The notes below the pieces were generated by a model, which saw nothing but the letters and a program-made list of their open reading frames with translations, was not told the origin of the DNA and did not search any database. 64,000 nucleotides of DNA from an uncultured Pelagibacteraceae bacterium (GTDB lineage: Bacteria; Pseudomonadota; Alphaproteobacteria; Pelagibacterales; Pelagibacteraceae), in contig CACLMD010000001.1 in the NCBI GenBank assembly GCA_902607945.1, positions 1 through 64,000 of the forward strand, in the 5' to 3' direction. Numbering within the stretch: position 1 is the stretch's first letter; each line of letters opens with the position of its first letter. Shown here in pieces: positions 52,455-62,954 of the stretch. The position numbers and the translations under genes were made by a program.

Positions 52455-52993
52455 TATTTTTTCTTTCCTTCTTTTTTAAGAACATATTGTCCTTTTTCTC
52501 TAATGCCTTTACCCTTATACGGTTCGATCTTTCTAAAAGTCTTAATTTTTGAAACAACCACGCCAACTAATTGTTTATCTGAACCAGAAATTTTTAAAGT
52601 GGTTTGTTTTTCAACTACAATCTTGATACCTTCTGGAATATCAAAATTAATGTCATGACTATAACCTAATTGTAGGTTTAATTGATTTCCTTTTAAAGCT
52701 GCCCTATAACCAACTCCAACTAATTCTAAAGTTTTTTCGTAACCAGTACTTGAGCCAACAACTGCATTGTTTATTAGACTTCTTTTCATACCCCATATGC
52801 GTTTTATATTTTGATCAATTTTTTTTGGTTTAATTAGTATTTCTTTTCCATCTTTAATTTCCAAATTAAATATATCTAAATCTATATCTAGGGATTTTTT
52901 TCCCAGCGGACCCTCTATATTTATTATATTACCTGCCAATACAACTTTAACTTTGTCAGGTATTACAATATTTGTTTTTCCAATTTTAGACAT
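52454..52993 (-). CDS. rplF: ribosomal protein L6
   Basis: 179 aa. Two repeated domains near the GTPase region of the large subunit. [42 protein letters not shown] and the C-terminal signature [22 protein letters not shown] identify it. Follows rpsH with a 2-nt gap. Confidence 0.97.
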   Translation of the reverse strand: MSKIGKTNIVIPDKVKVVLAGNIINIEGPLGKKSLDIDLDIFNLEIKDGKEILIKPKKIDQNIKRIWGMKRSLINNAVVGSSTGYEKTLELVGVGYRAALKGNQLNLQLGYSHDINFDIPEGIKIVVEKQTTLKISGSDKQLVGVVVSKIKTFRKIEPYKGKGIREKGQYVLKKEGKKK

Positions 52994-52995
52994 AA

Positions 52996-53391
52996 TTAAA
53001 ATACCTTACAGATAATTTCTCCACCTACTTTTTGTTTCCTTGCATCCATATCTGTCATTACACCTTTGGGAGTAGATATAATTGCAATACCTAAACCATT
53101 ATTAATTTTTGGTAAGCCACTAGCACTTGAAAAAATTCTTCTACCTGGTTTCGATATTCTTTCAAAATTACTTATAACTGGGTTTCCAGAATGGTATTTA
53201 AGCTCAAGAGATAAAATAGGTTTTTTTTCTTCATTAGCTACTTTAAAATCTTTGATAAACCCTTCATTTTTAAGTATATCTGCAATTTTCGCTTTAAAAT
53301 TTGAAGATGGCAGTTCTACTTTTTTATGGCTTCTTGCTTGAGCATTTTTTACCCTTGCTATCATATCACCAATTGGATCACTTAAACTCAT
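52996..53391 (-). CDS. rpsH: ribosomal protein S8
   Basis: 131 aa. Binds the central domain of 16S rRNA and in E. coli is the translational repressor of the spc operon; whether that control operates here cannot be read. SDPIGDMIARVKNAQARSHK, RISKPGRRIFS and GLGIAIISTPKGVMTD are diagnostic. Confidence 0.97.
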   Translation of the reverse strand: MSLSDPIGDMIARVKNAQARSHKKVELPSSNFKAKIADILKNEGFIKDFKVANEEKKPILSLELKYHSGNPVISNFERISKPGRRIFSSASGLPKINNGLGIAIISTPKGVMTDMDARKQKVGGEIICKVF

Positions 53392-53401
53392 ATTTTCCTT
53401 T

Positions 53402-53707
53402 CTACCAGCTTGACTTAGTCATACCTGGGATTAATCCAGCTAAACCTAAATCTCTTAATGCTATTCTTGATATTTTTAATTTTCTATAAACTCCGTGTGG
53501 TCGTCCTGTAATTTTACATCTATTCATAACTCTACTCTTGGCAGAATTTCTCGGCATTTTAGAAAGTTTTTGTTGTGCTTTAAATCTTTCTTCTAAAGGT
53601 AATTTTTTATTCATGATTATTTTCTTGAGGTCTTGTCTTTTTTTATAAAGTTTATCCGAAAGTTTAATTCTACTATTATTCTTATTTATAGCACTTAGTT
53701 TAGCCAT
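53402..53707 (-). CDS. rpsN: ribosomal protein S14
   Basis: 101 aa, the long zinc-free type: the CxxC pairs of the short zinc-binding form are absent, with only one Cys in MNRCKITGRPHGVYRKLKISR. RDLGLAGLIPGMTKSSW closes the protein as in other alphaproteobacteria. It lies 2 nt after rplE. Confidence 0.97.
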   Translation of the reverse strand: MAKLSAINKNNSRIKLSDKLYKKRQDLKKIIMNKKLPLEERFKAQQKLSKMPRNSAKSRVMNRCKITGRPHGVYRKLKISRIALRDLGLAGLIPGMTKSSW

Positions 53708-53709
53708 TT

Positions 53710-54264
53710 TTAATTATCTCCTTTTTTTATAAATGGAAAATTCATTTTTTCCAATAAAGCTAAACTATGTTCTTTACTTTTAGCTTTAATTACAATTACC
53801 ACATCTAAACCTCTGACTTTATCAGCTCTTTCAAAACTAACTTCAGGAAATATAATATGTTCTTTAATACCAAAGGTATAATTGCCAAATTTATCAAACC
53901 CCTTACTAGATAATCCTCTAAAATCCTTAATTCTTGGTAGTGCAATATTTACAAGTCTATCAATAAACTCATACATTTTATTTTTTCTTAATGTAACTTT
54001 TAAACCTGCGTTAGAACCTTTTCTAGTTTTAAAATTTGCAACTGATTTTTTAAATTTTGTAACAACTGGTTTTTGACCAGTAATTTTTGCCATGTCTTCT
54101 TCACTTGCTTTTAATATTTTAGAATCAGCTCCATCTAAACCTAAGCCCATATTTAAAACTACTTTTTGAATTTCTGGAGTCATAAAAATGTTTTTAAGAC
54201 CAAGACTATCTTTTAAAGATGGCTGAATATCTTTTTTATATATTTCTTTTAATCTAGGTGTCAT
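53710..54264 (-). CDS. rplE: ribosomal protein L5
   Basis: 184 aa. Binds 5S rRNA in the central protuberance. PEIQKVVLNMGLG, ITGQKPVVTKFKKSVANFKTR and FDKFGNYTFGIKEHIIFPE are clear family motifs. The start overlaps the rplX stop by one base. Confidence 0.98.
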   Translation of the reverse strand: MTPRLKEIYKKDIQPSLKDSLGLKNIFMTPEIQKVVLNMGLGLDGADSKILKASEEDMAKITGQKPVVTKFKKSVANFKTRKGSNAGLKVTLRKNKMYEFIDRLVNIALPRIKDFRGLSSKGFDKFGNYTFGIKEHIIFPEVSFERADKVRGLDVVIVIKAKSKEHSLALLEKMNFPFIKKGDN

Positions 54265-54509
54265 TATTTTTTAGCCTGAACTTTCTTAGTATTTTTTTCA
54301 ACAATTAACTGTAAATTTGATAAATTAATAAAGTTTTCTTTAGATATAATTCCACCTTTTTTTTCTTTTGTAGTTTTAATGTGCTTCTTAACCATGTTTA
54401 TATCTTTAACTTTTGCTCTGTTATTTGGCCTATCTATCTCAATTACTTCACCTTCTTTTTTTTTATCTTTGCCAGTTAAAATTTTTACCTTTAAACCTTT
54501 TTTAATCAT
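54264..54509 (-). CDS. rplX: ribosomal protein L24, short form
   Basis: 81 aa compared with about 103 in most bacteria. The N-terminal KOW motif is present ([32 protein letters not shown]) and the assembly-initiation role should be kept. The C-terminal beta segment is abbreviated, ending [14 protein letters not shown]. The frame is clean with adjoining genes 0-1 nt away, so this is a natural shortening rather than a frameshift. Confidence 0.94.
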   Translation of the reverse strand: MIKKGLKVKILTGKDKKKEGEVIEIDRPNNRAKVKDINMVKKHIKTTKEKKGGIISKENFINLSNLQLIVEKNTKKVQAKK

Positions 54510-54878
54510 TTATAAAACCTCCGGAGCTAAAGAAATAATTTTCATTTGACCTTTATTTCTTAATTCTCTAGTAACTGGACCAAAAATTCTAGTTCCTACT
54601 GGTTCACCTTTATCATCTACTAAAACTGCTGCATTATTATCAAATTTTACTTTAGAACCATCGTCTCTATGAATTCCTTTTTTAACTCTAACCACTACAG
54701 CTTTGTGAACTGTTCCCTTTTTAACTTTTCCTTTTGGAATAGCTTCTTTTATAGCTATTACAATGGTATCTCCAATGCTAGCGTATCGTCTTTTTGATCC
54801 ACCTAAAACCTTGATACATTCAATCTTTTTTGCACCAGTATTGTCTGCAACCATTAATTCTGTTTGTACCTGAATCAT
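54510..54878 (-). CDS. rplN: ribosomal protein L14
   Basis: 122 aa, standard length. [42 protein letters not shown] and [23 protein letters not shown] are diagnostic. One-base overlap with rpsQ. Confidence 0.98.
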   Translation of the reverse strand: MIQVQTELMVADNTGAKKIECIKVLGGSKRRYASIGDTIVIAIKEAIPKGKVKKGTVHKAVVVRVKKGIHRDDGSKVKFDNNAAVLVDDKGEPVGTRIFGPVTRELRNKGQMKIISLAPEVL

Positions 54879-55114
54879 TATTTGTTATTCTCCATTACTT
54901 GAAATTTTTTATTTTTCGAAAAAGGTTTACTTTCAATAATTGAAACTTTATCTCCAGCTTTAAATTTATTATTTTCATCATGAGCGTTATATTTTTTTCT
55001 AACTTTAATAACTTTTTTTAATACAGGATGAGAAAATTTTCTCTCAACCATAACTGTAATAGTCTTGTTAGGTTTATCACTTACCACAATTCCTGTTAAA
55101 ATTTTCTTAGGCAT
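54878..55114 (-). CDS. rpsQ: ribosomal protein S17
   Basis: 78 aa. OB-fold primary rRNA binder. [40 protein letters not shown] and [13 protein letters not shown] identify it. It overlaps rpmC by 8 nt and rplN by one. Confidence 0.97.
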   Translation of the reverse strand: MPKKILTGIVVSDKPNKTITVMVERKFSHPVLKKVIKVRKKYNAHDENNKFKAGDKVSIIESKPFSKNKKFQVMENNK

Positions 55115-55298
55115 TAATTTTTTCCTTTAATGTAGTTTTTAATCTTGCTATTGTTTTTTTTGTTTCTCCAATTTTTGAAGGATTTGTGACTTGAGAATTT
55201 ATTTTTTGAAATCTAAAATTAAATAAATCTTTTTTAAGTTTATCAATATTTTTTGATAATTCATCTTTAGATAGTTTTTTAATTTCTTGTTTTTTCAT
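55107..55298 (-). CDS. rpmC: ribosomal protein L29
   Basis: 63 aa. Two-helix protein at the tunnel exit. [26 protein letters not shown] and [18 protein letters not shown] are typical. Start overlaps rplP stop by one base; its end overlaps rpsQ by 8 nt. Confidence 0.96.
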   Translation of the reverse strand: MKKQEIKKLSKDELSKNIDKLKKDLFNFRFQKINSQVTNPSKIGETKKTIARLKTTLKEKINA

Positions 55299-55708
55299 TA
55301 TGCAAATCTTTTTATTGTTTTAGTTTTAATTGGCAGTTTTGCTGATGCTTTATATAAAGCTTCTTTTGCAATTTCTTCAGACACTCCATCAACTTCAAAT
55401 AATATTCTTCCTGGTTTAACACGGCATGCGTAAAATTCTGGGTTTCCTTTACCTTTACCCATTCGAACTTCAATTGGTTTTTTTGATACTGGTATATTTG
55501 GAAAGACTCTGGTCCATACTCTACCTTGTCTTTTCATGTGCCTTGTAAGAGCCACTCTAGCAGCCTCTATTTGTTTTCCTGTTACTCTTTCTGGTGACAT
55601 TGCTTTTAATGCAAATGCTCCATAATTTATGAAATTTGCTCTAGAAGCAGTTCCATGAATTCTGCCCTTATGAGCTTTTCTCCATTTTGTTCTGACTGGT
55701 TGTAACAT
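55298..55708 (-). CDS. rplP: ribosomal protein L16
   Basis: 136 aa. Peptidyl-transferase-centre neighbour. [61 protein letters not shown] are invariant features. Follows rpsC with a 1-nt gap. Confidence 0.98.
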   Translation of the reverse strand: MLQPVRTKWRKAHKGRIHGTASRANFINYGAFALKAMSPERVTGKQIEAARVALTRHMKRQGRVWTRVFPNIPVSKKPIEVRMGKGKGNPEFYACRVKPGRILFEVDGVSEEIAKEALYKASAKLPIKTKTIKRFA

Positions 55709-55709
55709 C

Positions 55710-56390
55710 TTATTCTTTTACCTCTTTTGGTGAAACCTTGTTTGTCTCTTGGCTAAATTCTTTAGCAAATACTTCACCTTTATAAATCCATACTTTAATT
55801 CCAATAATTCCATAAGTAGTTAATGCTTCGGCTTCGGCATAATCAATATCAGCTCTCAATGTATGAGAAGGAATGCTACCATCTCTTAACCATTCAGTTC
55901 TCGCAATCTCATTTCCACCTAATCTTCCACTACATGAGACTTTAATTCCTTTTGCACCCAGTCTTATACATGATTGCATAGCTCTTTTCATAGCTCTTCT
56001 ATAAGAAATTCTTTTTACTAGTTGTTGAGCAATATTTTCAGCTACTAAATAAGCATTAGTCTCTGGTTTTTTAACTTCTTTGATATTTAAAGTAACTTCG
56101 TTTTTAGTGAATTTAGATAAATTATTTTTAATTTTGTCAATATCACTCCCTTTTTTTCCAATAACAAAACCAGGTCTAGAAGTATAAATTGTTACATAAC
56201 ATTTATTAGAAGTTCTTTCGATCATTACTTTAGAAACACCAGAGTTAATAACATTTTTTTTTATATATTCTCGAATTTTAAAGTCTTCGATTAAATAATT
56301 TCCAAAATCTTTTTTCTTAGCAAACCAAACAGAGTCCCAGCCTCTATTCACTCCTAATCTAAAACCTACCGGATTAACCTTTTGTCCCAT
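55710..56390 (-). CDS. rpsC: ribosomal protein S3
   Basis: 226 aa. mRNA-entry protein with KH domain ([17 protein letters not shown]) and the C-terminal domain signature GLRG-type [40 protein letters not shown] is the usual start. It overlaps rplV by 17 nt, the largest overlap in the S10 cluster. Confidence 0.98.
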   Translation of the reverse strand: MGQKVNPVGFRLGVNRGWDSVWFAKKKDFGNYLIEDFKIREYIKKNVINSGVSKVMIERTSNKCYVTIYTSRPGFVIGKKGSDIDKIKNNLSKFTKNEVTLNIKEVKKPETNAYLVAENIAQQLVKRISYRRAMKRAMQSCIRLGAKGIKVSCSGRLGGNEIARTEWLRDGSIPSHTLRADIDYAEAEALTTYGIIGIKVWIYKGEVFAKEFSQETNKVSPKEVKE

Positions 56391-56772
56391 GACTCTCCAT
56401 TTTTTTTGCTTCTGATAATATTATTGTTACACTTGAATAAGGTTTAAGAATAGGAGCGGCTCTTCCTTTTGCTCTAGGTCTAAATCTTTTCATTATAATT
56501 TTTTTTCCACAATAAGCTTCTTTAACTATTAGGTTATCAATATCATACTGAAAGTTATTTTCTGCATTAGCTATTGCTGAGTTTATTGTTTTTCTAATGT
56601 CTTTTGTAATTCTTTTTTCTGAAAATTGTAAATCTCTAATTGCAATATCAACTTTTTTTCCAACAATACCTTTTAAAATTGGATTTAGTTTCCTTACACT
56701 TGATCTTATATTGTTGTTTATAGACCTAACTATTTTGTCTTTATTATTGTCAATTTTCTTTTTTTTACTCAT
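56374..56772 (-). CDS. rplV: ribosomal protein L22
   Basis: 132 aa. Lines the exit tunnel. A Lys/Asn-rich N-terminal extension ([17 protein letters not shown]) precedes the core [41 protein letters not shown] and [23 protein letters not shown] mark the tunnel hairpin. Overlaps rpsC by 17 nt. Confidence 0.96.
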   Translation of the reverse strand: MSKKKKIDNNKDKIVRSINNNIRSSVRKLNPILKGIVGKKVDIAIRDLQFSEKRITKDIRKTINSAIANAENNFQYDIDNLIVKEAYCGKKIIMKRFRPRAKGRAAPILKPYSSVTIILSEAKKMESHGTKG

Positions 56773-56774
56773 AA

Positions 56775-57077
56775 TTATTTTTTAACTCCAGTTTCAGCAG
56801 GTTTTGCTGCTTTTTTATCTGCAGGCGTATGACCAAAGAATGTTCTTGTTGGAGAAAATTCACCAAGTTTGTGACCAACCATATCTTCTGAAATTGTTAT
56901 TGGTATAAATTTTTTACCATTATAAATTTGAAAACTAACACCTACAAAGTCTGGTATAATTGTGGATTTTCTTGACCAAGTCTTAATAGGTATTTTTTTT
57001 GGATCTTCTTTATATTTATCTACTTTTTTCATTAAACTTTCTTCAACAAAAGGTCCTTTCCAAACTGCTCTAGCCAT
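56775..57077 (-). CDS. rpsS: ribosomal protein S19
   Basis: 100 aa with a short C-terminal extension ([15 protein letters not shown]). [42 protein letters not shown] and [16 protein letters not shown] are diagnostic. One-base overlap with rplB. Confidence 0.97.
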   Translation of the reverse strand: MARAVWKGPFVEESLMKKVDKYKEDPKKIPIKTWSRKSTIIPDFVGVSFQIYNGKKFIPITISEDMVGHKLGEFSPTRTFFGHTPADKKAAKPAETGVKK

Positions 57078-57916
57078 TATTTTGTATCCTTCCTTTTGTT
57101 TCTTCTTTTAACAATAAATTTATCAGTTCTTTTATTATCTCTAGTTTTTAAACCTTTTGCGGATTGACCTGTGGGTGATACAGGATGTCTACCACCAGCT
57201 GATTTACCTTCACCGCCTCCGTGGGGGTGATCAACAGGATTTTTTACTACACCTCTTGTGTGAGGTCTTCTTCCTAACCATCTAGATCTTCCTGCCTTAC
57301 CTATTTTGATATTTTTTTGATCAGGATTACTTAAAACGCCAATTGTTGCTAGTGATCTTGAGTCTATTTTTCTAACCTCTCCTGATGAAAGTTTAATTAA
57401 ACTATAATTTCCATCTAAACCACTTATGATTACTGATGTACCAGCAGATCTTGCTATTTTGCCACCACCTCCTGGTTGGATTTCAACATTGTGAATATCT
57501 ATTCCTACAGGTATATCTTGTAAAGGCATACAATTACCTACTTTAATTTCTTTTTTGGATCCATTCTCAATGGTGTCACCAACTTTAACTTTTTGTGGTG
57601 CTAAGTAATAGGCAAAAGTATTATCTTCGAATTTTACTAACATTATGTAACAAGATCGATTTGGATCGTATTCAATTCTTTCTACATTAGCTGGTATATC
57701 AAATTTCTTTCTATAAAAATCAACATGACGGTACATTTTCTTGTGACCACCAGCTCTATTTATAGAGGTAATATGCCCATTGTTGTTTCTTCCTTTCATT
57801 GAATTTTTTGGAGAAACCAATGTTTTAAAAGGTTTGCCTTTCCACAATCCAGTTCTATCAACTAAAATTGTTCCTCTAGTTGATTTTGTATAAGGTTTAA
57901 AAGTTTTTAATGCCAT
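57077..57916 (-). CDS. rplB: ribosomal protein L2
   Basis: 279 aa. Central large-subunit protein for subunit association. [41 protein letters not shown] and the His-containing [21 protein letters not shown] are present. Lies 4 nt after rplW. Confidence 0.98.
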   Translation of the reverse strand: MALKTFKPYTKSTRGTILVDRTGLWKGKPFKTLVSPKNSMKGRNNNGHITSINRAGGHKKMYRHVDFYRKKFDIPANVERIEYDPNRSCYIMLVKFEDNTFAYYLAPQKVKVGDTIENGSKKEIKVGNCMPLQDIPVGIDIHNVEIQPGGGGKIARSAGTSVIISGLDGNYSLIKLSSGEVRKIDSRSLATIGVLSNPDQKNIKIGKAGRSRWLGRRPHTRGVVKNPVDHPHGGGEGKSAGGRHPVSPTGQSAKGLKTRDNKRTDKFIVKRRNKRKDTK

Positions 57917-57920
57917 TAAA

Positions 57921-58214
57921 TTAAACTCCAGTTGTTAGATCAATACTTTGACCTTTTTTTAATGTTACGATTGCTTTTTTAAATCCAGAGACTTTAACTT
58001 TTTTTCCTCTAGTTAATTTTGTTCTATTTTGTTTATTTATAATATTTATTTTTGTAACATTTACTTTGAAAATTTTTTCAATATTAATTTTTAAATTTTT
58101 TTTGTTTGCACTTGATGGGACTTTAAAAACTACCTTATTTTGTTCCGATAAATTAGTTGTTTTTTCAGTAAGCAGTGGGGATAAAATTTTATCGTATAAG
58201 TGAATTTTTTCCAT
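57921..58214 (-). CDS. rplW: ribosomal protein L23
   Basis: 97 aa. Tunnel-exit docking site for trigger factor and SRP. ILSPLLTEKTTNLSEQNKVVFKV and the basic KINIINKQNRTKLTRGKKVKV match the family. One-base overlap with rplD. Confidence 0.95.
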   Translation of the reverse strand: MEKIHLYDKILSPLLTEKTTNLSEQNKVVFKVPSSANKKNLKINIEKIFKVNVTKINIINKQNRTKLTRGKKVKVSGFKKAIVTLKKGQSIDLTTGV

Positions 58215-58837
58215 TATGAATATCTCTTTTCTAGTTCTTTTATTGAGCTTTCTGTAAAGACTACTCTTTTAAACTTAACAATATCAAAGGCACTAAAATG
58301 GTTAATGTCAGTTACTTTTATATTTGGAATATTCTTTATTGATCTCTCAATTTTTTCTTTTGAATTTTTATCCAAAACTATAAGAGAATTCGTAATTTCA
58401 AACTTTTTAATTATTGAGTACATTTCCTTAGTTTTTTTTATCTCTTTAATGAAATCATTGAAAATTAGTAAATCATTATTAATATTTTTTTCTGTAATTA
58501 TTGACGCTACACTTAGTTTTTTTTCACTTTTATTTAGTTTTCGTTTTTTGTATGCTAATTCACCTTTAGGACCATGTGCTATACCACCACCAACAAAAAT
58601 TGGTGCCTTTTTACTTGCGTGTCTCGCTCCGCCAGTGCCTTTTTGGGCATAAATTTTTGATGTAGGTCCAGAAACTTCATTTTGTTGTTTTGTTTTAGCA
58701 TGTCTACCTTTGTAGTTTGCATTTGTTTTATACAAAACACTATTAACTAATTTTGAGTTTATTTTTGCTGAAAAAATTTTATCTAAAACTTCAATCGAGC
58801 TCTTTTTTCCATCTAAATTTAATTTATCTAATTTCAT
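58214..58837 (-). CDS. rplD: ribosomal protein L4
   Basis: 207 aa. Has the tunnel loop with KTKQQNEVSGPTSKIYAQKGTGGARH and APIFVGGGIAHGPKGELAYK. The C-terminal domain is more divergent and Lys-rich. In E. coli L4 represses the S10 operon; no equivalent leader can be seen because rpsJ here is preceded by fusA with a 2-nt gap. Confidence 0.97.
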   Translation of the reverse strand: MKLDKLNLDGKKSSIEVLDKIFSAKINSKLVNSVLYKTNANYKGRHAKTKQQNEVSGPTSKIYAQKGTGGARHASKKAPIFVGGGIAHGPKGELAYKKRKLNKSEKKLSVASIITEKNINNDLLIFNDFIKEIKKTKEMYSIIKKFEITNSLIVLDKNSKEKIERSIKNIPNIKVTDINHFSAFDIVKFKRVVFTESSIKELEKRYS

Positions 58838-59547
58838 TATTTTTTCTTTTTATCTGGTGTTTTTTTAGCCTGCTCAGCAACTTTAATTTTTTCTTCAATA
58901 GTCAACTTGTTTATATTTTTAATTGATTTTCTTACCAACACTTCAGAATTTTTTGAACCTGGAATTGAACCTTTCAAATAAAGTAGCTCATTCTCAATGT
59001 CAGTCTTAATTATTTCTATATTAAGCATAGTTCTAGGTTTACTACCCATATGACCAGCCATTTTTTTTCCTTTAAACACTTTACCAGGATCTTGCCTTTG
59101 ACCTGTTGATCCATGTGATCTGTGAGAGACTGACACTCCATGTGTAGCTCGTAAGCCACCAAAATTGTGTCTTTTCATCGCTCCTGCAAAACCTTTACCA
59201 ATTGTTTTTGAACGAGTATCTACAAATTTTATATCTTTAAATATTTCTAAACCAAATTCGTTGCCTTCTTTATAATTATCTGTATTTTCAATTCTGACTT
59301 CTTTTAGTTTTTTCTTTGCTTCTGTATTTTTTTTTGCAAAAAATCCTTTCATGGCCTTAGTAAGTTTTGAGTTTTTTACTTTACCAAATCCTAATTGAAC
59401 TGCTTTGTACCCTCTTTTATTTTCTTCAATAACCTGTATTACTCTTCCTTTCTCCATCTTTAAAACAGTCACGGGTACTAATTGACCAGTTTTATAAAAC
59501 TCTCTAGTCATTCCGATTTTCTTTCCTATTAGAGCTAATTCGTTCAT
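58837..59547 (-). CDS. rplC: ribosomal protein L3
   Basis: 236 aa with a C-terminal Lys-rich tail (KVAEQAKKTPDKKKK). LIGKKIGMTREFYKTGQLVPVT, GKGFAGAMKRHNFGG and SHRSHGSTGQRQDPGKVFKGKKMAGHMG (quoted partly, about 150-178) identify it. One nt after rpsJ. Confidence 0.97.
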   Translation of the reverse strand: MNELALIGKKIGMTREFYKTGQLVPVTVLKMEKGRVIQVIEENKRGYKAVQLGFGKVKNSKLTKAMKGFFAKKNTEAKKKLKEVRIENTDNYKEGNEFGLEIFKDIKFVDTRSKTIGKGFAGAMKRHNFGGLRATHGVSVSHRSHGSTGQRQDPGKVFKGKKMAGHMGSKPRTMLNIEIIKTDIENELLYLKGSIPGSKNSEVLVRKSIKNINKLTIEEKIKVAEQAKKTPDKKKK

Positions 59548-59548
59548 G

Positions 59549-59857
59549 TTAAATTTTTATCTCCACATCAACACCTGATGCTAAGTCTAGTTTCATTAAA
59601 GCTTCAACAGTTTGAGGGGTTGGTTCTATTATATCAATCAATCTTTTGTGTGTTCTAGACTCAAATTGTTCTCTACTTTTTTTATCAATATGTGGAGAAC
59701 GTAATACCGTATATCTTTCAGTTTTAGTCGGCAAAGGGATTGGTCCTTTTATAGTCGCCCCAGTTCGTTTAACTGTATTAACAATTTCTTCAGTTGAGGC
59801 GTCTAAAATTTTATTATCGTATGCTCTAAGTTTGATTCTAATATTTTGTTTTTCCAT
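59549..59857 (-). CDS. rpsJ: ribosomal protein S10
   Basis: 102 aa. Also the NusE antitermination factor. [41 protein letters not shown] and [14 protein letters not shown] are diagnostic. It lies 2 nt after fusA, where tuf is normally found in proteobacteria. Confidence 0.98.
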   Translation of the reverse strand: MEKQNIRIKLRAYDNKILDASTEEIVNTVKRTGATIKGPIPLPTKTERYTVLRSPHIDKKSREQFESRTHKRLIDIIEPTPQTVEALMKLDLASGVDVEIKI

Positions 59858-59859
59858 TA

Positions 59860-61938
59860 TTAACCTGCTATCTTTTTAGTTACTTCATCCTGGACATTCT
59901 GAGGTACTTTTGAATAATGATCAAAAAACATGGAATACTGTGCTCTACCTTGAGACATAGATCTCAAATTGTTTATATATCCAAACATATTAGCTAAGGG
60001 AACCATTGCTGTAATAACAGTTGCATTTCCTCTTTGTTCTTGAGTGCTTATTTGACCTCTTCTACTATTTAAATCACCTATAACATCACCCATGTAATCT
60101 TCAGGAGTTACTACTTCAACTCTCATTACAGGTTCTAATAATTTTAAAGTACCTTTAGTACAAGCTTCCTTAAAACAAGCTCTGCTAGCGAGTTCAAAAG
60201 CAAGTACACTGGAGTCGACATCGTGGTGTAATCCATCTAAAATAGTTACTTTATAATCTATCATTGGAAATCCAGCCAATATTCCAGTGTCAGAAATTGT
60301 CTCAATTCCTTTTTCAACACCTGGTATAAATTCCTTGGGAATAGCTCCACCTTTAATTTTACTTTCAACAGATCTGCCAGCACCTGGCTCCTGGGGTTCC
60401 ACAAGTAATTTAACTTTAGCAAATTGTCCCGCACCACCACTTTGTTTTTTATGTATGTATTCTACTTCGGAAGCATTTTCTAATGTTTCTCTATAAGCAA
60501 CTTGAGGAGCTCCTACATTTGCTTCAACTTTAAATTCTCTTTTCATTCGATCAACAATAATATCTAAGTGTAGCTCTCCCATACCTTTAATGATTGTTTG
60601 ACCTGACTCTTCGTCTGAGGTAACTCTGAAGGAAGGGTCCTCTTTTGCAAGTCTTCCTAATGCTTCACCCATTTTTTCTTGATCAGCTTTTGTTTTTGGT
60701 TCAACAGCAATTTCAATTACTGGATCTGGAAATTCCATTGGTTCTAATAATACTGGCTTTTCTTCATCACAAAGTGTGTGACCAGTTATTGTATACTTCA
60801 ATCCAGCTAGTGCTACTATATCACCTGCGTTAGCTTCTTTAATGTCTTCTCTAGAGTTAGCATGCATTAAAAGCATCCTGCCAACTCTTTCTTCTTTTTC
60901 TTTTGATGAATTATAAATACCTGTTCCAGTTTTTATTGTTCCTGAATAGACTCTAATAAAAGTTAAAGATCCAACAAAAGGATCATTAGCAACTTTAAAG
61001 GCAAGTGCTGAAAAACCTGCACCATCTTCAAATTTCATTTCTATCTCTTCCTCTGATCCTGGTTTTGTTCCTTTAATTGAACCAATGTCTATAGGGCTAG
61101 GTAAATAATTTATAACAGCATCAAGTAAAGGCTGAACACCTTTGTTTTTAAAAGCTGAACCTGTTAAAACTGGTACAAAACTAAAATTTAAAGTACCTTT
61201 TCTGATACATTTTATTAAATCTTCTTCTTTAATTTCATCACCATTAAGATAGGACTCCATTAGTTTTTCATCCTGTTCAACAGCCATTTCAACTAACTCG
61301 GTTCTATATTTTTGAGTTATTTCTTTTAAATCATCAGGAATTTCTTTGTATTCCCACTCTGCTCCTAAAGCCTCATTCTTCCAAACTTGAGCTTTCATTT
61401 TCACTAAATCTACAACCCCTGTTAAAGAAGCCTCAATACCGATTGGAACTTGAGCTACCAATGGTTTAGCTCCTAATCTATCTCTAATCATGTCTACACA
61501 TCTAAAAAAATCAGCTCCTGTTCTATCTAATTTATTAACAAAACAAATTCTAGGAACCTTATATTTGTCAGCTTGTCTCCATACAGTTTCAGATTGAGGT
61601 TCTACGCCTGCAACCCCATCAAAAACAGCTACTGCACCATCTAAAACTTTTAATGATCTTTCAACTTCAATTGTAAAATCTACATGTCCTGGTGTATCAA
61701 TAATGTTAATTCTATGATCTTGCCAAAAACAGGTTGTTGCAGCTGAAGTAATTGTAATTCCTCTCTCCTGTTCTTGTTCCATCCAGTCCATAGTTGCAGC
61801 TCCATCATGAACTTCACCAATCTTGTGGCTTTTTCCTGTGTAATATAAAACTCGTTCTGTAGTAGTTGTTTTACCAGCATCAATATGGGCCATGATCCCA
61901 ATATTTCTATATTTATCTAAAGTATGAGTTCTAGCCAT
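59860..61938 (-). CDS. fusA: elongation factor G
   Basis: 692 aa from the ATG at 61938 ([15 protein letters not shown]). A longer frame to 61998 overlaps rpsG and is rejected. GTPase for translocation and, with RRF, ribosome recycling. G motifs: [33 protein letters not shown]. Domain IV/V segments [11 protein letters not shown] and [18 protein letters not shown] are present. It follows rpsG by 7 nt; no tuf gene follows. Confidence 0.98.
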   Translation of the reverse strand: MARTHTLDKYRNIGIMAHIDAGKTTTTERVLYYTGKSHKIGEVHDGAATMDWMEQEQERGITITSAATTCFWQDHRINIIDTPGHVDFTIEVERSLKVLDGAVAVFDGVAGVEPQSETVWRQADKYKVPRICFVNKLDRTGADFFRCVDMIRDRLGAKPLVAQVPIGIEASLTGVVDLVKMKAQVWKNEALGAEWEYKEIPDDLKEITQKYRTELVEMAVEQDEKLMESYLNGDEIKEEDLIKCIRKGTLNFSFVPVLTGSAFKNKGVQPLLDAVINYLPSPIDIGSIKGTKPGSEEEIEMKFEDGAGFSALAFKVANDPFVGSLTFIRVYSGTIKTGTGIYNSSKEKEERVGRMLLMHANSREDIKEANAGDIVALAGLKYTITGHTLCDEEKPVLLEPMEFPDPVIEIAVEPKTKADQEKMGEALGRLAKEDPSFRVTSDEESGQTIIKGMGELHLDIIVDRMKREFKVEANVGAPQVAYRETLENASEVEYIHKKQSGGAGQFAKVKLLVEPQEPGAGRSVESKIKGGAIPKEFIPGVEKGIETISDTGILAGFPMIDYKVTILDGLHHDVDSSVLAFELASRACFKEACTKGTLKLLEPVMRVEVVTPEDYMGDVIGDLNSRRGQISTQEQRGNATVITAMVPLANMFGYINNLRSMSQGRAQYSMFFDHYSKVPQNVQDEVTKKIAG

Positions 61939-61945
61939 AATTTTT

Positions 61946-62416
61946 TTACCACCTAAAATGCGCAAAAGCTTTATTTGATTCAGCCATCTTGTGCACATCC
62001 TCTCTTTTTTTTACTGCAGCACCTTTTTTTTCGTACGCATCATAAAGTTCATTAAAAATTTTATCTGACATATGTTTATCTTTTCTTTTTCTTGCAGAAT
62101 CTACTAACCATCTAATTGCTAAAGCTTGAGCTCTTTTACTTTTAACCTCTACTGGCACTTGATAGGTTGCACCACCTACTCTTCTTGATCTAACTTCAAC
62201 TGTGGGTTTGATATTATTAATTGCTTCATTAAATATATTTATTGGTTCATCTTTAGATTTTGTTTTAATTTTATCTATAGCATCATATACTATTTTTGCT
62301 GCAACACCTCTCTTACCATCATACATAATGTTATTAATAAGTTTTGGGATAATTGTTGACTTAAATTTTGGATCTGGAATAACATTTTTTTTTGGTTGAG
62401 TTTTCTTTCTAGACAT
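61946..62416 (-). CDS. rpsG: ribosomal protein S7
   Basis: 156 aa. Head-assembly protein. [48 protein letters not shown] and [15 protein letters not shown] are typical. One-base overlap with rpsL. Confidence 0.98.
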   Translation of the reverse strand: MSRKKTQPKKNVIPDPKFKSTIIPKLINNIMYDGKRGVAAKIVYDAIDKIKTKSKDEPINIFNEAINNIKPTVEVRSRRVGGATYQVPVEVKSKRAQALAIRWLVDSARKRKDKHMSDKIFNELYDAYEKKGAAVKKREDVHKMAESNKAFAHFRW

Positions 62417-62787
62417 TATTTACCTTTTTTAGTTCCATAAAGAGATCTTCTCTTTTTTCTATTTGCTACTCCTTGAGTATCAAGATTGCCTCTTAAAATA
62501 TGATAACGAACTCCAGGTAGGTCTTTAACTCTACCTCCTCTAATTAAAACTACAGAGTGTTCTTGAAGATTATGTCCTTCTCCGGGAATATATGCCGTCA
62601 CTTCAAAACCATTTGACAGTCTAACTCTTGCAACTTTTCTTAGAGCTGAGTTTGGTTTTTTTGGAGTGGTTGTATAAACCTTAACACAAACTCCTCTTTT
62701 TAAAGGTTGCTTTTCTAGAGCAGGAACTTTGTTCCTTTTTGCTTGTTTAACTCTTCTTTTTTTTAACAACTGGTTAATAGTTGGCAT
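62416..62787 (-). CDS. rpsL: ribosomal protein S12
   Basis: 123 aa. Decoding-centre protein. [39 protein letters not shown] with Lys at the position where streptomycin-resistance changes occur in other bacteria, and the beta-hydroxylated-Asp region [16 protein letters not shown] are present. It is the first gene of rpsL-rpsG-fusA and has a 167-nt leader region containing paired stems. Confidence 0.98.
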   Translation of the reverse strand: MPTINQLLKKRRVKQAKRNKVPALEKQPLKRGVCVKVYTTTPKKPNSALRKVARVRLSNGFEVTAYIPGEGHNLQEHSVVLIRGGRVKDLPGVRYHILRGNLDTQGVANRKKRRSLYGTKKGK

Positions 62788-62845
62788 ATTTTAAAATTTT
62801 AATTATTTAAATGTTTTTGAAAGAAATAACTGACAGGTTATTATT

Positions 62846-62897
62846 GGCAGCGTTTAGTGTCTTAGATTAACACTACATTCCAACCAAAAACACCGCC
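62846..62897 (-). promoter_or_regulatory. structured leader before rpsL
   Basis: On the minus strand GGCGGTG (62897-62891) can pair with CGCTGCC (62852-62846) using two G-U pairs. Inside it TAGTGT (62875-62870) and ACACTA (62860-62855) form a perfect 6-bp stem over a 9-nt loop. The element is unusually G+C-rich for this window and lies about 60-110 nt before the rpsL start. It could be a ribosomal-protein autoregulatory site or part of a processing signal. A TTGACA (62925-62920) on the same strand lies just upstream and may be the -35 of the str operon promoter. Confidence 0.5.
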
Positions 62898-62954
62898 AAA
62901 TTACTTATTAATTTGACTTTGTCAAACTAAAACTAAGTTGAGATAATTAAATTT

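Noticed and set aside
59860..61998. fusA start at 61998
   Set aside because: The extra 20 residues overlap rpsG and precede the conserved [15 protein letters not shown] start.
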